NCBI RefSeq assembly: GCF_029760915.1
Contig: NZ_CP121685.1
Coordinates: forward strand, 62,001 to 126,000
Origin: Olleya sp. YS
Lineage (GTDB): Bacteria > Bacteroidota > Bacteroidia > Flavobacteriales > Flavobacteriaceae
DNA: 64,000 nucleotides
Direction of reading: 5' to 3'
Shown: in pieces, positions 37,548-45,906 of the stretch
How positions within the stretch are numbered: position 1 is the stretch's first letter
Layout: every line of letters begins with the position of its first letter
Program-made: the position numbers and the translations under genes
Notes under the pieces: generated by a model
The model's database searches: none
The model's input: the letters and a program-made list of their open reading frames with translations, nothing else
What the model was told of the DNA's origin: nothing

Positions 37548-39290
37548 ATGAAAGAATTACAGCATCTAAACAAATACTTTTATAAATATAGAGTCCAAAT
37601 TATAATAGGTATCTTAATTACCATTGGCTCTAAATTGTTTACCGTTTTTGTACCAAAATTTATAGGGTCAATTATAGATGTTGTTAATAACCAGCTACTT
37701 CAACCTGACATTGACGAAACGGTTTACAAAGCAGAATTATTAAAATTTATTTTGCTTCTACTTGGATCTGCTGTACTCTCAGGAATTTTAACCTTTTGGA
37801 TGCGTCAAACCATTATTAACGTGTCACGTTATATTGAGTTTGATTTAAAAAATGAGATTTATCAACAATACCAAAAACTGTCCTTAAATTTTTACAAAAA
37901 GAACAGAACTGGCGATTTAATGAATCGTATTAGCGAAGATGTTGGTAAAGTCCGTATGTACGCTGGTCCAGCTATTATGTATAGCATCAATACACTAACA
38001 CTATTTGCTGTAGCATTGGTATTTATGTTTAGACAAGCACCAATGTTAACCTTATACACTATTATACCATTACCCATTTTATCTGTGATTATCTATAAAA
38101 TAAGTTCTGAAATCCACAAACGCAGCACCATAGTTCAACAATATTTATCTAAACTATCTACATTCTCTCAAGAGACGTTTAGCGGAATTTCAGTAATAAA
38201 AGCTTACGGAATAGAACCCGAAACCTTTACTAATTTTGACGAATTATCTGAAACAAGTAAAGACAAGCAACTAAACTTAGTACGTATTCAAGCCTTATTT
38301 TTTCCGATGATGATTTTATTAATTGGATTAAGTAATGTGTTAGTTATATACATTGGAGGAAAACAATATATGAATGGCGAAATAAGTTTAGGTACCATTT
38401 CGGAATTTATTATGTATGTTAACTTATTGACTTGGCCAGTTGCAACAGTTGGTTGGGTAACTTCTATTGTACAAGAAGCAGAAGCCTCTCAAAAACGAAT
38501 CAATGAGTTTTTAAAAACCAAGCCAGAAATACAAAATAATAGTAACGAACTGTCTGACATCAAAGGTGATATAGAGTTTAAAAATGTATCATTTACTTAT
38601 GACGACACTAATATACAGGCACTAAAAGAAATTAGTTTTAAGGTGAATTCTGGCGAAACCTTAGCAATTATAGGAAAAACTGGCTCTGGAAAATCTACAG
38701 TTTTAGATTTAGTGGGACGTTTATACGATGTGGACACAGGTGAAATACGTATCGATAACCAACCTATCGAATCCCTAAACTTATACAGCCTACGTGATGC
38801 AACTGGATACGTTCCACAAGATGCTTTTTTGTTTAGTGATACCATTAATAACAATATAAAATTTGGTAAAGAAAATGCTACTGATATCGAAGTTATTGAA
38901 GCAGCCAAACTAGCACAAGTACATAAAAATATTATTAAATTTAATAACAAATACGATACTGTTTTAGGTGAACGTGGAATCACACTTTCAGGTGGTCAAA
39001 AACAACGTGTTTCTATAGCCAGAGCTATTATTAAAAAGCCTCAAATCATGTTATTTGATGACTGCTTATCTGCAGTAGATACTGAAACAGAAGAAAAGAT
39101 TTTAAATAATCTAAAAACTATTACCGAAGGTAAAACAACTATAATTGTTAGTCACAGAATATCTTCTGCTAAAAATGCAGACCAAATTATAGTATTGGAT
39201 GATGGACACATTGTACAATCAGGTACGCATGAAGAGCTTATAAATATTGACGGTTACTATAAAGAGCTATATTTAAAAACGACCAAATAA
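37548..39290 (+). CDS. ABC exporter, fused membrane and ATPase domains (MsbA/multidrug type)
   Basis: The 580-residue protein has six membrane segments in the first 300 residues, including the ABC exporter region YQKLSLNFYKKNRTGDLMNRISEDV near 108-132. A full ATPase follows: Walker A GKTGSGKST near 376-384, LSGGQKQR near 480-487, Walker B IMLFDD near 499 and SHR near 534. It acts as a homodimer or half-transporter exporting lipids or drugs from the inner membrane. No substrate can be assigned. It is divergent from the dehydrogenase gene; no clear plus-strand promoter was seen. Confidence 0.92.
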   Translation: MKELQHLNKYFYKYRVQIIIGILITIGSKLFTVFVPKFIGSIIDVVNNQLLQPDIDETVYKAELLKFILLLLGSAVLSGILTFWMRQTIINVSRYIEFDLKNEIYQQYQKLSLNFYKKNRTGDLMNRISEDVGKVRMYAGPAIMYSINTLTLFAVALVFMFRQAPMLTLYTIIPLPILSVIIYKISSEIHKRSTIVQQYLSKLSTFSQETFSGISVIKAYGIEPETFTNFDELSETSKDKQLNLVRIQALFFPMMILLIGLSNVLVIYIGGKQYMNGEISLGTISEFIMYVNLLTWPVATVGWVTSIVQEAEASQKRINEFLKTKPEIQNNSNELSDIKGDIEFKNVSFTYDDTNIQALKEISFKVNSGETLAIIGKTGSGKSTVLDLVGRLYDVDTGEIRIDNQPIESLNLYSLRDATGYVPQDAFLFSDTINNNIKFGKENATDIEVIEAAKLAQVHKNIIKFNNKYDTVLGERGITLSGGQKQRVSIARAIIKKPQIMLFDDCLSAVDTETEEKILNNLKTITEGKTTIIVSHRISSAKNADQIIVLDDGHIVQSGTHEELINIDGYYKELYLKTTK

Positions 39291-39309
39291 AAAGAATTGT
39301 TCTAAAATG

Positions 39310-39340
39310 TTGTGTCATTCAACTTTTTTTTTGATTTTTG
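39310..39340 (+). promoter_or_regulatory. Possible promoter of the DUF3276 gene
   Basis: TTG at 39310-39312 and GATTTTTG at 39333-39340 are 20 bases apart. The -7 element deviates from TAnnTTTG in its first base, so the call is tentative. Confidence 0.35.
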
Positions 39341-39374
39341 AGATTAAGAATTAACTAACAAATAAATTCAAATT

Positions 39375-39785
39375 ATGCGCAATAACGAGATGATGGAGAA
39401 GGAAGAAATTTTTTCGAAAGTATTAAGAGCAGGACGACGTACTTACTTTTTTGATGTAAGAGCTACTAAAGCAGATGATTATTACTTAACTATCACGGAA
39501 AGTAAAAAGTTTACTAATGATGATGGATCGTTTCATTACAAAAAACATAAAATCTATTTATACAAAGAAGATTTTAATGAATTTAATGATATTTTAAAAG
39601 AAATGACGGATTACATCATTACTGAAAAAGGAGATGAAGTAATTAGCGAGCGTCACCAAAAGGACTTTAAAAAAGAATACGATACACCAAAAGCAGAATC
39701 AACTGAAGATACTGCAAGTACAGAGTCTACTGATGCATCAAGTGCTGAAAGCAGATTTACTGATGTAGATTTTGATGATATTTAA
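39375..39785 (+). CDS. DUF3276 (PUR-alpha-like) nucleic-acid-binding protein
   Basis: The 136-residue protein holds one PUR-type beta-alpha domain: EIFSKVLRAGRRTYFFDVRATKADDYYLTITESKKF at about residues 10-45, then FHYKKHKIYLYKEDFNEF. Its Glu/Ser/Thr-rich acidic tail ends FTDVDFDDI. Relatives in spirochaetes and Bacteroidota bind DNA and RNA, so a nucleoid or RNA-binding role is likely. Two further Met codons (residues 6 and 7) could be the true start. A strong hairpin terminator follows. Confidence 0.85.
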   Translation: MRNNEMMEKEEIFSKVLRAGRRTYFFDVRATKADDYYLTITESKKFTNDDGSFHYKKHKIYLYKEDFNEFNDILKEMTDYIITEKGDEVISERHQKDFKKEYDTPKAESTEDTASTESTDASSAESRFTDVDFDDI

Positions 39786-39811
39786 AAAAATACAATTATA
39801 GTTTTATTACT

Positions 39812-39845
39812 AAAGGTCAATTTTAATAAAAATTGACCTTTTTTT
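39812..39845 (+). terminator. Terminator after the DUF3276 gene
   Basis: Stem AAAGGTCAATTTT (39812-39824), loop AATA, stem AAAATTGACCTTT (39829-39841), then T-run. It slightly overlaps the stop end of the convergent acyltransferase gene and may serve it too. Confidence 0.85.
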
Positions 39846-40872
39846 ATGACTTTATGTAAACTAGCATTAATAGTATTATAATGCTAAACCCAATACTTGC
39901 TATTATTAGCCCAAACGCATAAAATAATATTACACATAAAACCAAAACCCATAAAGGAACCAAAGTTAAACAGATCGCAAATCTAAAGGTCGATAAAAAC
40001 TCTTCTTCATCAACTTTAGGTTTGACTAAGGTCCTCCAAATAATAACTGGAACACATAATATAAGATACACCAAGGGTTGTAATAATATTTTGATAAAGG
40101 AAGCCTTATTAGGCTTAGACACACAGTTTTCAAACCCATTATCAATGCAAGCATTAACTTGCTCTGGATTAGTAAAATCAACATTTAAATCTTGTAACTG
40201 TTGTAATGTGGCTTCATAATTAGTCTCAGGAATTTGAGTGGTCAATTTACTCATTGCCTCAAAAACATCTTGTTTTAATAGATTAGTAGCTTCGACTGTA
40301 CTTAAATTATTATACGATGAAGATAAGATTGGCTGTCCAAAGTAAATAGACACACGACTACCTTTTTCTTTTATATTTTCATAATTAAACCCAACTGGAA
40401 TAAGGTAAATAGTTTGATCGGGAAACTTTTCAGCAAACTCTAAAATAATTCTAGTAAACCCTTTACTTAAAGGTCTAACGCGTCTAACTAAATTATGGCT
40501 ACCTTCAGGAAAAATAGTAATTGCGTTATTATTGCTTAGCAATTGAACACTTTTATTAAAAATTAAATTATTTTTAGTTATAGTGCTCCAACCATCTCTA
40601 ACACGATAAACCGGAAGCATATTTAAGCTTTTTAATAAGCGACTTACTAATGGTTTTTTAAATACTGCAGCTCTGGTTAAGTAATAACAAAATCGTCCAG
40701 ATTGGGTTGCAATTAATAAAGGGTCTAATAAAGCATTTTGATGATTACCTAAGAATAAAACAGGTTGTGTTTTAGGTATGTTGGTTTTTCCTTTTATGAT
40801 GATTTTTTTATAATAAAAAAACATTCCTATTTGGATGTATAATCGTACACTATGTAACCATAAAGACTTCAA
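39844..40872 (-). CDS. Lysophospholipid/1-acyl-glycerol-phosphate acyltransferase (PlsC family)
   Basis: The 342-residue protein has the acyltransferase HX4D motif in GNHQNALLDPLL near residues 42-53 and FPEGSHN near 119-125 (second acyl-CoA/ACP block). The C-terminal third holds three membrane helices. It probably transfers an acyl chain to a lysophospholipid or glycerol phosphate at the inner membrane. The ending with extra helices is seen in many Bacteroidota paralogues of PlsC, so the exact substrate is not fixed. The following gene is eight bases upstream on this strand. Confidence 0.88.
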   Translation of the reverse strand: MKSLWLHSVRLYIQIGMFFYYKKIIIKGKTNIPKTQPVLFLGNHQNALLDPLLIATQSGRFCYYLTRAAVFKKPLVSRLLKSLNMLPVYRVRDGWSTITKNNLIFNKSVQLLSNNNAITIFPEGSHNLVRRVRPLSKGFTRIILEFAEKFPDQTIYLIPVGFNYENIKEKGSRVSIYFGQPILSSSYNNLSTVEATNLLKQDVFEAMSKLTTQIPETNYEATLQQLQDLNVDFTNPEQVNACIDNGFENCVSKPNKASFIKILLQPLVYLILCVPVIIWRTLVKPKVDEEEFLSTFRFAICLTLVPLWVLVLCVILFYAFGLIIASIGFSIIILLMLVYIKS

Positions 40873-40880
40873 AATAAATA

Positions 40881-41780
40881 CTAATTTTTATTAGTTTTAG
40901 ACCAGAAAAACGCCAATATCAATCCAGATACAATATGCCAAATTCCCCAAAAGGCAACTAAAACAGCCATTCCACCCAAGCCATTAAAAAAAGTAAACAC
41001 TAGCAACAGACCTAAACCAGAATTTTGAATTCCAGTTTCTATACTTAACGTTTTTTGATTTTTAAAAGATAGTCTAAATAGTTTAGCTATACCAAAACCT
41101 AGTAGTAAAGCTAAAATATTATGACCAATACCTATTGCTAACACATGATGTATAAAACCTATAAACACCTCTAAATTTTTAGAAAACGCAATAACAACAA
41201 TACTAATAAAAATCAAGATAGATATTGGTTTTAAAATAGTGGAGAGCTTAACTGCTAGTTTAGGCTTATAATTATTGAATAGCATACCTAATAGTAACGG
41301 AATACCAAGAATTAAAATCATAATCTTAAAAATATCCATAGGATGCAGTGTTACAGCTTTTAAAATAGTAGCTGTAGGTTGATAAAAGTTTCCATACAAC
41401 TGAAAATTAAATGGTGTAAAAAACAAAGCTAAAGCAGATGCAAAAGCTGTTAAACTTACAGATAATGCGGTGTTACCTTTGGACAAATGAGTCATAAAAT
41501 TACTAATGTTTCCACCAGGACAAGCTGCTACCATAAACATACCTAAAGCTATACTTGGTACAGGATTAATTAATATTACAAGAAAAAAGGTTACTAATGG
41601 TAATACTATAAACTGAGATAATAACCCAATAAGGATAGGTTTAGGTTGCTTAAATAGCTGTTTAAAATCTTTAATATTAATACCTAAAGCCACGCCAAAC
41701 ATTACAATTGCCAATGCTATATTAAGCATAAACAATCCGTTAGCATCAAATTGGACTTGTGCTTGATTAACGTCTAGCAT
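40881..41780 (-). CDS. Bile acid:sodium symporter family transporter
   Basis: The 299-residue membrane protein has about nine or ten hydrophobic segments. It shows the BASS/SBF landmarks MVAACPGGNISNFMTHLSKGN near 83-103 and ETGIQNSGLGLLLVF near 249-263, the two crossover motifs that form the sodium-binding core. Family members move organic anions such as bile acids, pantoate or 2-oxo acids. The physiological substrate in this organism is unknown. It lies three bases from the CsaA gene. Confidence 0.88.
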   Translation of the reverse strand: MLDVNQAQVQFDANGLFMLNIALAIVMFGVALGINIKDFKQLFKQPKPILIGLLSQFIVLPLVTFFLVILINPVPSIALGMFMVAACPGGNISNFMTHLSKGNTALSVSLTAFASALALFFTPFNFQLYGNFYQPTATILKAVTLHPMDIFKIMILILGIPLLLGMLFNNYKPKLAVKLSTILKPISILIFISIVVIAFSKNLEVFIGFIHHVLAIGIGHNILALLLGFGIAKLFRLSFKNQKTLSIETGIQNSGLGLLLVFTFFNGLGGMAVLVAFWGIWHIVSGLILAFFWSKTNKN

Positions 41781-41783
41781 AAA

Positions 41784-42119
41784 TTAAGATACGACTGTTC
41801 CATTAGGCACTTTATTTTCTGGATTAAGTAAAATAACATCTTTATTATTAACTGCTCCAAGCACTAAGCACTCACTCATAAATGTAGCAATTTGCTTTTT
41901 AGGAAAGTTTACTACAGCTATTATCTGTTTATTTAGCAAGTCATCTTTTGTATATAAAGCAGTAATTTGTGCGCTACTTTTTTTAATGCCTAAATCTCCA
42001 AAATCTATAGTTAGTTGATACGCTGGGTTTTTAGCTTCAGGAAAATCGATAACCTCAACAATAGTCCCTACTCGTAAATCTACTTTAGTAAAATCGTCAA
42101 ATTGAATGGTATGACTCAT
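41784..42119 (-). CDS. csaA: CsaA-type tRNA-binding domain protein
   Basis: The 111-residue protein consists of one EMAP-II/Trbp111 OB-fold: FTKVDLRVGTIVEVIDFPEAKNPAYQLTIDFGDLG at about 10-44, then SSAQIT and VVNFPKKQIATFMSECLVLGA. Free-standing copies (CsaA) bind tRNA or act as small export chaperones. Length is as expected. It heads a unit with the symporter and acyltransferase genes downstream. Confidence 0.88.
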   Translation of the reverse strand: MSHTIQFDDFTKVDLRVGTIVEVIDFPEAKNPAYQLTIDFGDLGIKKSSAQITALYTKDDLLNKQIIAVVNFPKKQIATFMSECLVLGAVNNKDVILLNPENKVPNGTVVS

Positions 42120-42250
42120 AGAATTAGTTAGTTATTAGTATGCAATTTAATGTTTTATATTGAAACCAATAAAATGAATATTTAGATGACACTATGAATC
42201 AAGCTCAAAACCATTTAGCGAGACCAACACATCGTAAATATTTAATAACA

Positions 42251-42283
42251 AAAAAAGCTTCTCTAAAAAAAGAAGCTTTTTGC
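42251..42283 (-). terminator. Terminator after tRNA-His
   Basis: On the minus strand AAAGCTTCT and AGAAGCTTT form a stem around an AT-rich loop and are followed by a T-run. It starts six bases downstream of the tRNA 3' end. The rest of 42120-42250 shows no gene. Confidence 0.75.
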
Positions 42284-42288
42284 TTTTG

Positions 42289-42363
42289 GGTGGAAGACCG
42301 GGTTCGAACCGGCGACTTTCGGTACCACAAACCGACGCTCTAACCAGCTGAGCTACAACCACC
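42289..42363 (-). tRNA. tRNA-His (GTG anticodon)
   Basis: The minus strand folds as a tRNA. The D-arm is GCTC..GAGC, the anticodon stem TCGGT/ACCGA encloses loop TTGTGGT (anticodon GTG), the variable loop is AAGTC, and the T-arm is GCCGG-TTCGAAC-CCGGT. An extra G at -1 opposite C73 is the histidine identity element. The 3' CCA is not encoded. The acceptor stem GTGGTTG/CTTCCAC pairs except at positions 5-68 and 6-67, where T faces T. Confidence 0.93.
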
Positions 42364-42390
42364 ATTTGTGTGCATTAAATAATGCGTGTG

Positions 42391-42421
42391 CAAAGGTAAA
42401 TTATTTAGTAGTTATTGCAAA
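42391..42421 (-). promoter_or_regulatory. Promoter of tRNA-His
   Basis: Minus-strand TACCTTTG (42398-42391) is an exact TAnnTTTG -7 element. TTTG (42421-42418) lies exactly 19 bases upstream. The tRNA begins 27 bases after the -7 element. Confidence 0.75.
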
Positions 42422-42438
42422 CGTTTTTATTAAAATTT

Positions 42439-43155
42439 TTATTTTAAATCAAATAAACTATCTACTGCAACGTAACGCTCTACAGTAAAGCCTTCTGCAT
42501 AATCTACGTGTATTAATCGTCCTAAATCTCTTGCTCTGTAAGTCACACTATCTGTAAAATTTTTACTTGATATAGGTGTTTCTGGCTCTTTGCTACTAGG
42601 ATCAAAAAATTGAGTTTTATAGGCTAACACGCTTTTTAATTTTACATCCATAAAATCTGATACATCAACCACAACATCTGGAGTTATATTTTTCCATTGA
42701 ATATAATGATAGACTTGTTTTGGTCGATATTGCTTTTGTTGCTGACCATTATATGTGGTTTCAATTTTAATTAATCCACTTAAAAAACATGCATCACTAA
42801 TAAGCTTACTGCCTTTACTATGATCTATATGTCTGTCGTCAATAGCATTACACAACACTATTTCTGGTTGATACTTGCGTATCATTTTAATAACTTCTAA
42901 TTGATGTTGCTTGTCATTTACAAAAAAACCATCTGCAAATCCAAGGTTTTCTCTATGTGAAACTCCTAAAATATTTTTAGCGTCTTCAGCTTCAGATTGT
43001 CGTGTAATGTCTGTTCCACGAGTACCCAATTCTCCTTTAGTTAAATCTACAATCGCTACAGTTTTTCCGTTAGCAATTTCTTTAGCTATTGTAGCTCCTG
43101 CTCCTAACTCGACATCATCAGGATGTGCACCAAATGCTAGTATATCTACTTTCAT
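42439..43155 (-). CDS. bshB1: Bacillithiol biosynthesis deacetylase BshB1
   Basis: The 238-residue protein starts MKVDILAFGAHPDDVELGAGATIAKEI, with the zinc ligands in AHPDD (His-Pro-Asp-Asp, about 10-14). DLTKGELGTRGT near 37-48 and DDRHIDHSKGS near 106-116 carry the later catalytic His/Asp. These are BshB1 landmarks within the LmbE/PIG-L family. It should remove the acetyl group from GlcNAc-malate in bacillithiol synthesis. The other bsh genes are not in this window. It follows rlmF by three bases. Confidence 0.92.
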   Translation of the reverse strand: MKVDILAFGAHPDDVELGAGATIAKEIANGKTVAIVDLTKGELGTRGTDITRQSEAEDAKNILGVSHRENLGFADGFFVNDKQHQLEVIKMIRKYQPEIVLCNAIDDRHIDHSKGSKLISDACFLSGLIKIETTYNGQQQKQYRPKQVYHYIQWKNITPDVVVDVSDFMDVKLKSVLAYKTQFFDPSSKEPETPISSKNFTDSVTYRARDLGRLIHVDYAEGFTVERYVAVDSLFDLK

Positions 43156-43158
43156 ATA

Positions 43159-44052
43159 TTATTTATTATTCCAATCTTGTTGTTCTTCTTTGTTTAAAAA
43201 CGTCCAAGCTACTATCCTACTCTTTTTATTTCCAATATTCATTCCAATAGTTAATACAGCTGTTGCGCCTAATTTTTTTAGAGATTGATTTATAGTTTTT
43301 ACATTATCCTTGTTAGACACTAAACTAGTGTACCAAAAGCTATCTGTTTTTTTTAATGAGCTTTCATATAAATACGTATGTAAAAAAGCCTTCTCACCTC
43401 CTTTATACCAAAGCTCGTGTGCTTGACCAGCAAAGTTGCGTACCATCTCATCTGTAGGTTGTCCTAATCCTTTTAACTTTCGTTTTGTTGCTGCTAGTGC
43501 ATCTGCTTCATTTTTAAAAAAAGGTGGATTACACATGGTAACTGTAACTTTATCTTTTTTGGTTAAAACACCTTCCAGAACATGAGACGTGTCATTTTGA
43601 TGTCTTAATGTTATCTTTTCTTGCAGATTATTTTGATTGATAATATTTTGTGCAATTGCCAATGCCTCTTTATTACTGTCAACTCCAATAAAATTCCATC
43701 CATATTCTGAAGTACCTAACAAAGGATAAATGCAATTGGCTCCTGTACCAATATCCATAACTATGACGTTTTCATTAATTTTAGAACGCTCTAGCAAATC
43801 TGCTATATGATGGATATAATCTACGCGACCAGGAATTGGAGGACATAAAAAATGATCTGGAAACTCCCAATAATTGATATTATAGTGCTCTTTTAACAAC
43901 GCTGTATTTAAAGCTTTTACTGCTTTAGGGTTAGCAAAGTCTATAGTCTTTTTGTTGGTAGCATTAGTAAAAATATAAGGTTGTAAGTTTGGATAGACTA
44001 TGACCAATTGATCAAAATTATAATTATCTGTGTGCTTATTTTTTTTGTGCAT
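43159..44052 (-). CDS. rlmF: 23S rRNA (adenine-N6)-methyltransferase RlmF
   Basis: The 297-residue protein has the RlmF N-terminus (FANPKAVKALNTALLKEHY near 39-57, WEFPDHFLCPPIPGRVDYIH near 61-80). The SAM motif is VMDIGTGANCIYPLLG near 99-114. The catalytic MCNPPFFKN near 172-180 is the NPPF signature of N6-adenine methylation. It modifies a single adenine of 23S rRNA. Length is typical. It shares a short unit with bshB1 and the PLP enzyme gene. Confidence 0.92.
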   Translation of the reverse strand: MHKKNKHTDNYNFDQLVIVYPNLQPYIFTNATNKKTIDFANPKAVKALNTALLKEHYNINYWEFPDHFLCPPIPGRVDYIHHIADLLERSKINENVIVMDIGTGANCIYPLLGTSEYGWNFIGVDSNKEALAIAQNIINQNNLQEKITLRHQNDTSHVLEGVLTKKDKVTVTMCNPPFFKNEADALAATKRKLKGLGQPTDEMVRNFAGQAHELWYKGGEKAFLHTYLYESSLKKTDSFWYTSLVSNKDNVKTINQSLKKLGATAVLTIGMNIGNKKSRIVAWTFLNKEEQQDWNNK

Positions 44053-44062
44053 TGTATTGTAA

Positions 44063-45211
44063 TTATAGATTTTGAATGGCTTGTAAAATATCTGTTTTTA
44101 AATCTTTAACGTCTTCTATTCCAACTGAAAATCTGATTAATCCATCAGTAATTCCAACCGCTTCGCGTTGTTCTTGAGTTAATAATGAATGAGACGTTTG
44201 TGCAGGTGATAGCATTGTACTTTCAATACCTGCTAAACTCATTGACGATTTTATTAAATGTAATTGCTTCATAAATTGATTAGAATCTATCGAGTCTAAT
44301 AATTCAAAGGATAACATAGCTCCAAACCCTTTCATTTGTGAGGCTGCTAATTGATGCTCTGGATGCGACTTTAGTCCTGGATAGTAAACCTGTTTAACAA
44401 ATGCTTGCTTATTTAACCATTTAGCTAACTTCATAGCGTTTTTGGTTTGTGCTTTAACACGTAAACCCATGGTTTTCATACTACGCTCTAACATCCAGAC
44501 TGTAAAATCGCTTAAACTTCCTCCATAGTTTTTAGACACATTCCATATTTTATCCATATGACTTTTACTTCCAGCAACAGCTCCTGCACAAATATCACTA
44601 TGACCTCCAAAATACTTAGTTGCAGAATGCATGATTAAATCTATACCAAAATCTGCTGGATTTTGGTTAACAGGACTAGCAAATGTATTATCAATACTTG
44701 TCACAATGTTTCTTTGCTTAGCTAAGGTAGCAATAGCTTTAATATCTGTGATAGTTAGTAACGGATTTGATGGTGTTTCTATATGTATCAACTTGGTGTT
44801 GGGCTGGATTGCTGCCTCAAAATCTTCAACTTTATATCCATTGGTAAACGTAAATTTTATATTGAGTTTAGGAAATTCTTCTCTAATAAAATTAGTTGTA
44901 CCACCATACAAGGTATTTTGTACAACAATATGATCACCCGATTTTAAAAAAGCTAAAAACATATGGCTAATAGCAGCCATTCCGGAACCAAAAATCATAG
45001 CAGTATCTGTATGCTCTAAAGCTGCAATCTTTTTAGCTAAGTATTCTTGATTTGGTGTATTAAAATAACGAGGATAACGTTTGACATCTACATCCATAAA
45101 CTCATAAGATGACGATAAATAAATAGGTGAAATTGCACCTTTAAACTGGTTGTCAGGTACTTCTCCTACGTGCGTACATACAGTATTTAGACCAACGTTT
45201 TTAGATTTCAT
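44063..45211 (-). CDS. Trans-sulfuration PLP enzyme (cystathionine gamma-synthase/lyase family)
   Basis: The 382-residue protein has the Cys/Met metabolism PLP fold. ALEHTDTAMIFGSGMAAI is at about 64-81, TLYGGTTNF near 101-109 (the Tyr that stacks on PLP), and SIDNTFASP near 172-180. LIMHSATKYFGGHSDICAG near 192-210 carries the PLP-binding Lys, and IRFSVGIED is near the end. Sequence alone does not separate cystathionine gamma-synthase, cystathionine gamma-lyase and methionine gamma-lyase. It would act in sulfur amino acid metabolism in the cytoplasm. Confidence 0.88.
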   Translation of the reverse strand: MKSKNVGLNTVCTHVGEVPDNQFKGAISPIYLSSSYEFMDVDVKRYPRYFNTPNQEYLAKKIAALEHTDTAMIFGSGMAAISHMFLAFLKSGDHIVVQNTLYGGTTNFIREEFPKLNIKFTFTNGYKVEDFEAAIQPNTKLIHIETPSNPLLTITDIKAIATLAKQRNIVTSIDNTFASPVNQNPADFGIDLIMHSATKYFGGHSDICAGAVAGSKSHMDKIWNVSKNYGGSLSDFTVWMLERSMKTMGLRVKAQTKNAMKLAKWLNKQAFVKQVYYPGLKSHPEHQLAASQMKGFGAMLSFELLDSIDSNQFMKQLHLIKSSMSLAGIESTMLSPAQTSHSLLTQEQREAVGITDGLIRFSVGIEDVKDLKTDILQAIQNL

Positions 45212-45330
45212 TTTTAGACAGTGATTTAAAAGTTCTAAATTACTAATTAAAAAGATGAATATTAAATTGTAATGACATTAAAACTGACTGATTACATGTT
45301 TTAACGTGTCTTTAACGGAGTTTTCAGGAT

Positions 45331-45338
45331 TAATTTTG
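45331..45338 (+). promoter_or_regulatory. -7 promoter element before the 123-residue protein gene
   Basis: TAATTTTG matches TAnnTTTG exactly, 13 bases before the ATG at 45351. No clear -33 TTG at the right distance was seen. Confidence 0.45.
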
Positions 45339-45350
45339 TATACTATTAAC

Positions 45351-45722
45351 ATGATAGCACAAGATAAAGAAACACACGAAGACATTTTAAAACAATCTAT
45401 TAACCATTTAGAATTTTTAGGTTACGAAAACATTAAAGCAGATCTAGAAGGTTATGAGCAACCTAAAGCATTTGTAAAAAAAGAAAATGATTTGGTCATG
45501 ACTCCAGATATTACAGCTTATAAACGTACCAAAAAATATTTTTTTGAATTAGGTATCAAAAGCGAAAAACCAAAGCTACTAAAAACCAAATGGCGACTAT
45601 TAGATGTTGTAACTAGAATGAAAGATCAGCGATTTAAAATTATTACAACTAGAGGTCATTATAGTTTTACCAATAAAATATTAAATGATTTGAATCTGGA
45701 TAAAACTTTGATTAAAATCTAA
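45351..45722 (+). CDS. Conserved-looking protein of unknown function, possibly restriction-endonuclease-like fold
   Basis: From the ATG at 45351 the protein has 123 residues. A GTG at 45306 also reads in frame, but the -7 promoter element lies between the two, so the ATG is preferred. The middle holds TPDITAYKRTKKYFFELGIKS (Asp53, Glu66, Lys70): an Asp before a strand, then a strand with Glu and a following Lys. This resembles the core of PD-(D/E)XK-type folds, although the Glu-Lys spacing is four and not two. No family is recognised with certainty. A bidirectional terminator follows. Confidence 0.65.
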   Translation: MIAQDKETHEDILKQSINHLEFLGYENIKADLEGYEQPKAFVKKENDLVMTPDITAYKRTKKYFFELGIKSEKPKLLKTKWRLLDVVTRMKDQRFKIITTRGHYSFTNKILNDLNLDKTLIKI

Positions 45723-45730
45723 ACAAAATA

Positions 45731-45757
45731 AAAAAACAGCTTCCGCTGTTTTTTTTA
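45731..45757. terminator. Bidirectional terminator
   Basis: Stem ACAGC (45736-45740), loop TTCC, stem GCTGT (45745-45749) with A6 before and T8 after. It lies between a plus-strand gene and the end of a minus-strand small gene, and could serve both. Confidence 0.75.
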
Positions 45758-45904
45758 TTTCTCTTTATTTTTTTTATTAATAATAGCTCTTAGCTTTTCC
45801 TTTCTTAGAGCTTCTTCCTTTTTCTTCTTATTGATTTTTCTAGCCATTAAATTGGAGTGCTTTGCCTTGTTTTTTGTATTTTTTTGACCTTTAGGTTTAG
45901 GCAT
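45755..45904 (-). CDS. Small basic protein of 49 residues
   Basis: An intact frame from ATG at 45904 to TAA at 45755 encodes a Lys/Arg-rich peptide starting MPKPKGQKNTKNKAKHSN and ending KKNKEK. It begins two bases after the mscL stop on the same strand, a spacing typical of co-transcribed genes. The composition suggests a nucleic-acid- or ribosome-binding peptide. Its function is unknown, and codon composition this skewed could also arise in AT-rich sequence. Confidence 0.5.
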   Translation of the reverse strand: MPKPKGQKNTKNKAKHSNLMARKINKKKKEEALRKEKLRAIINKKNKEK

Positions 45905-45906
45905 TT

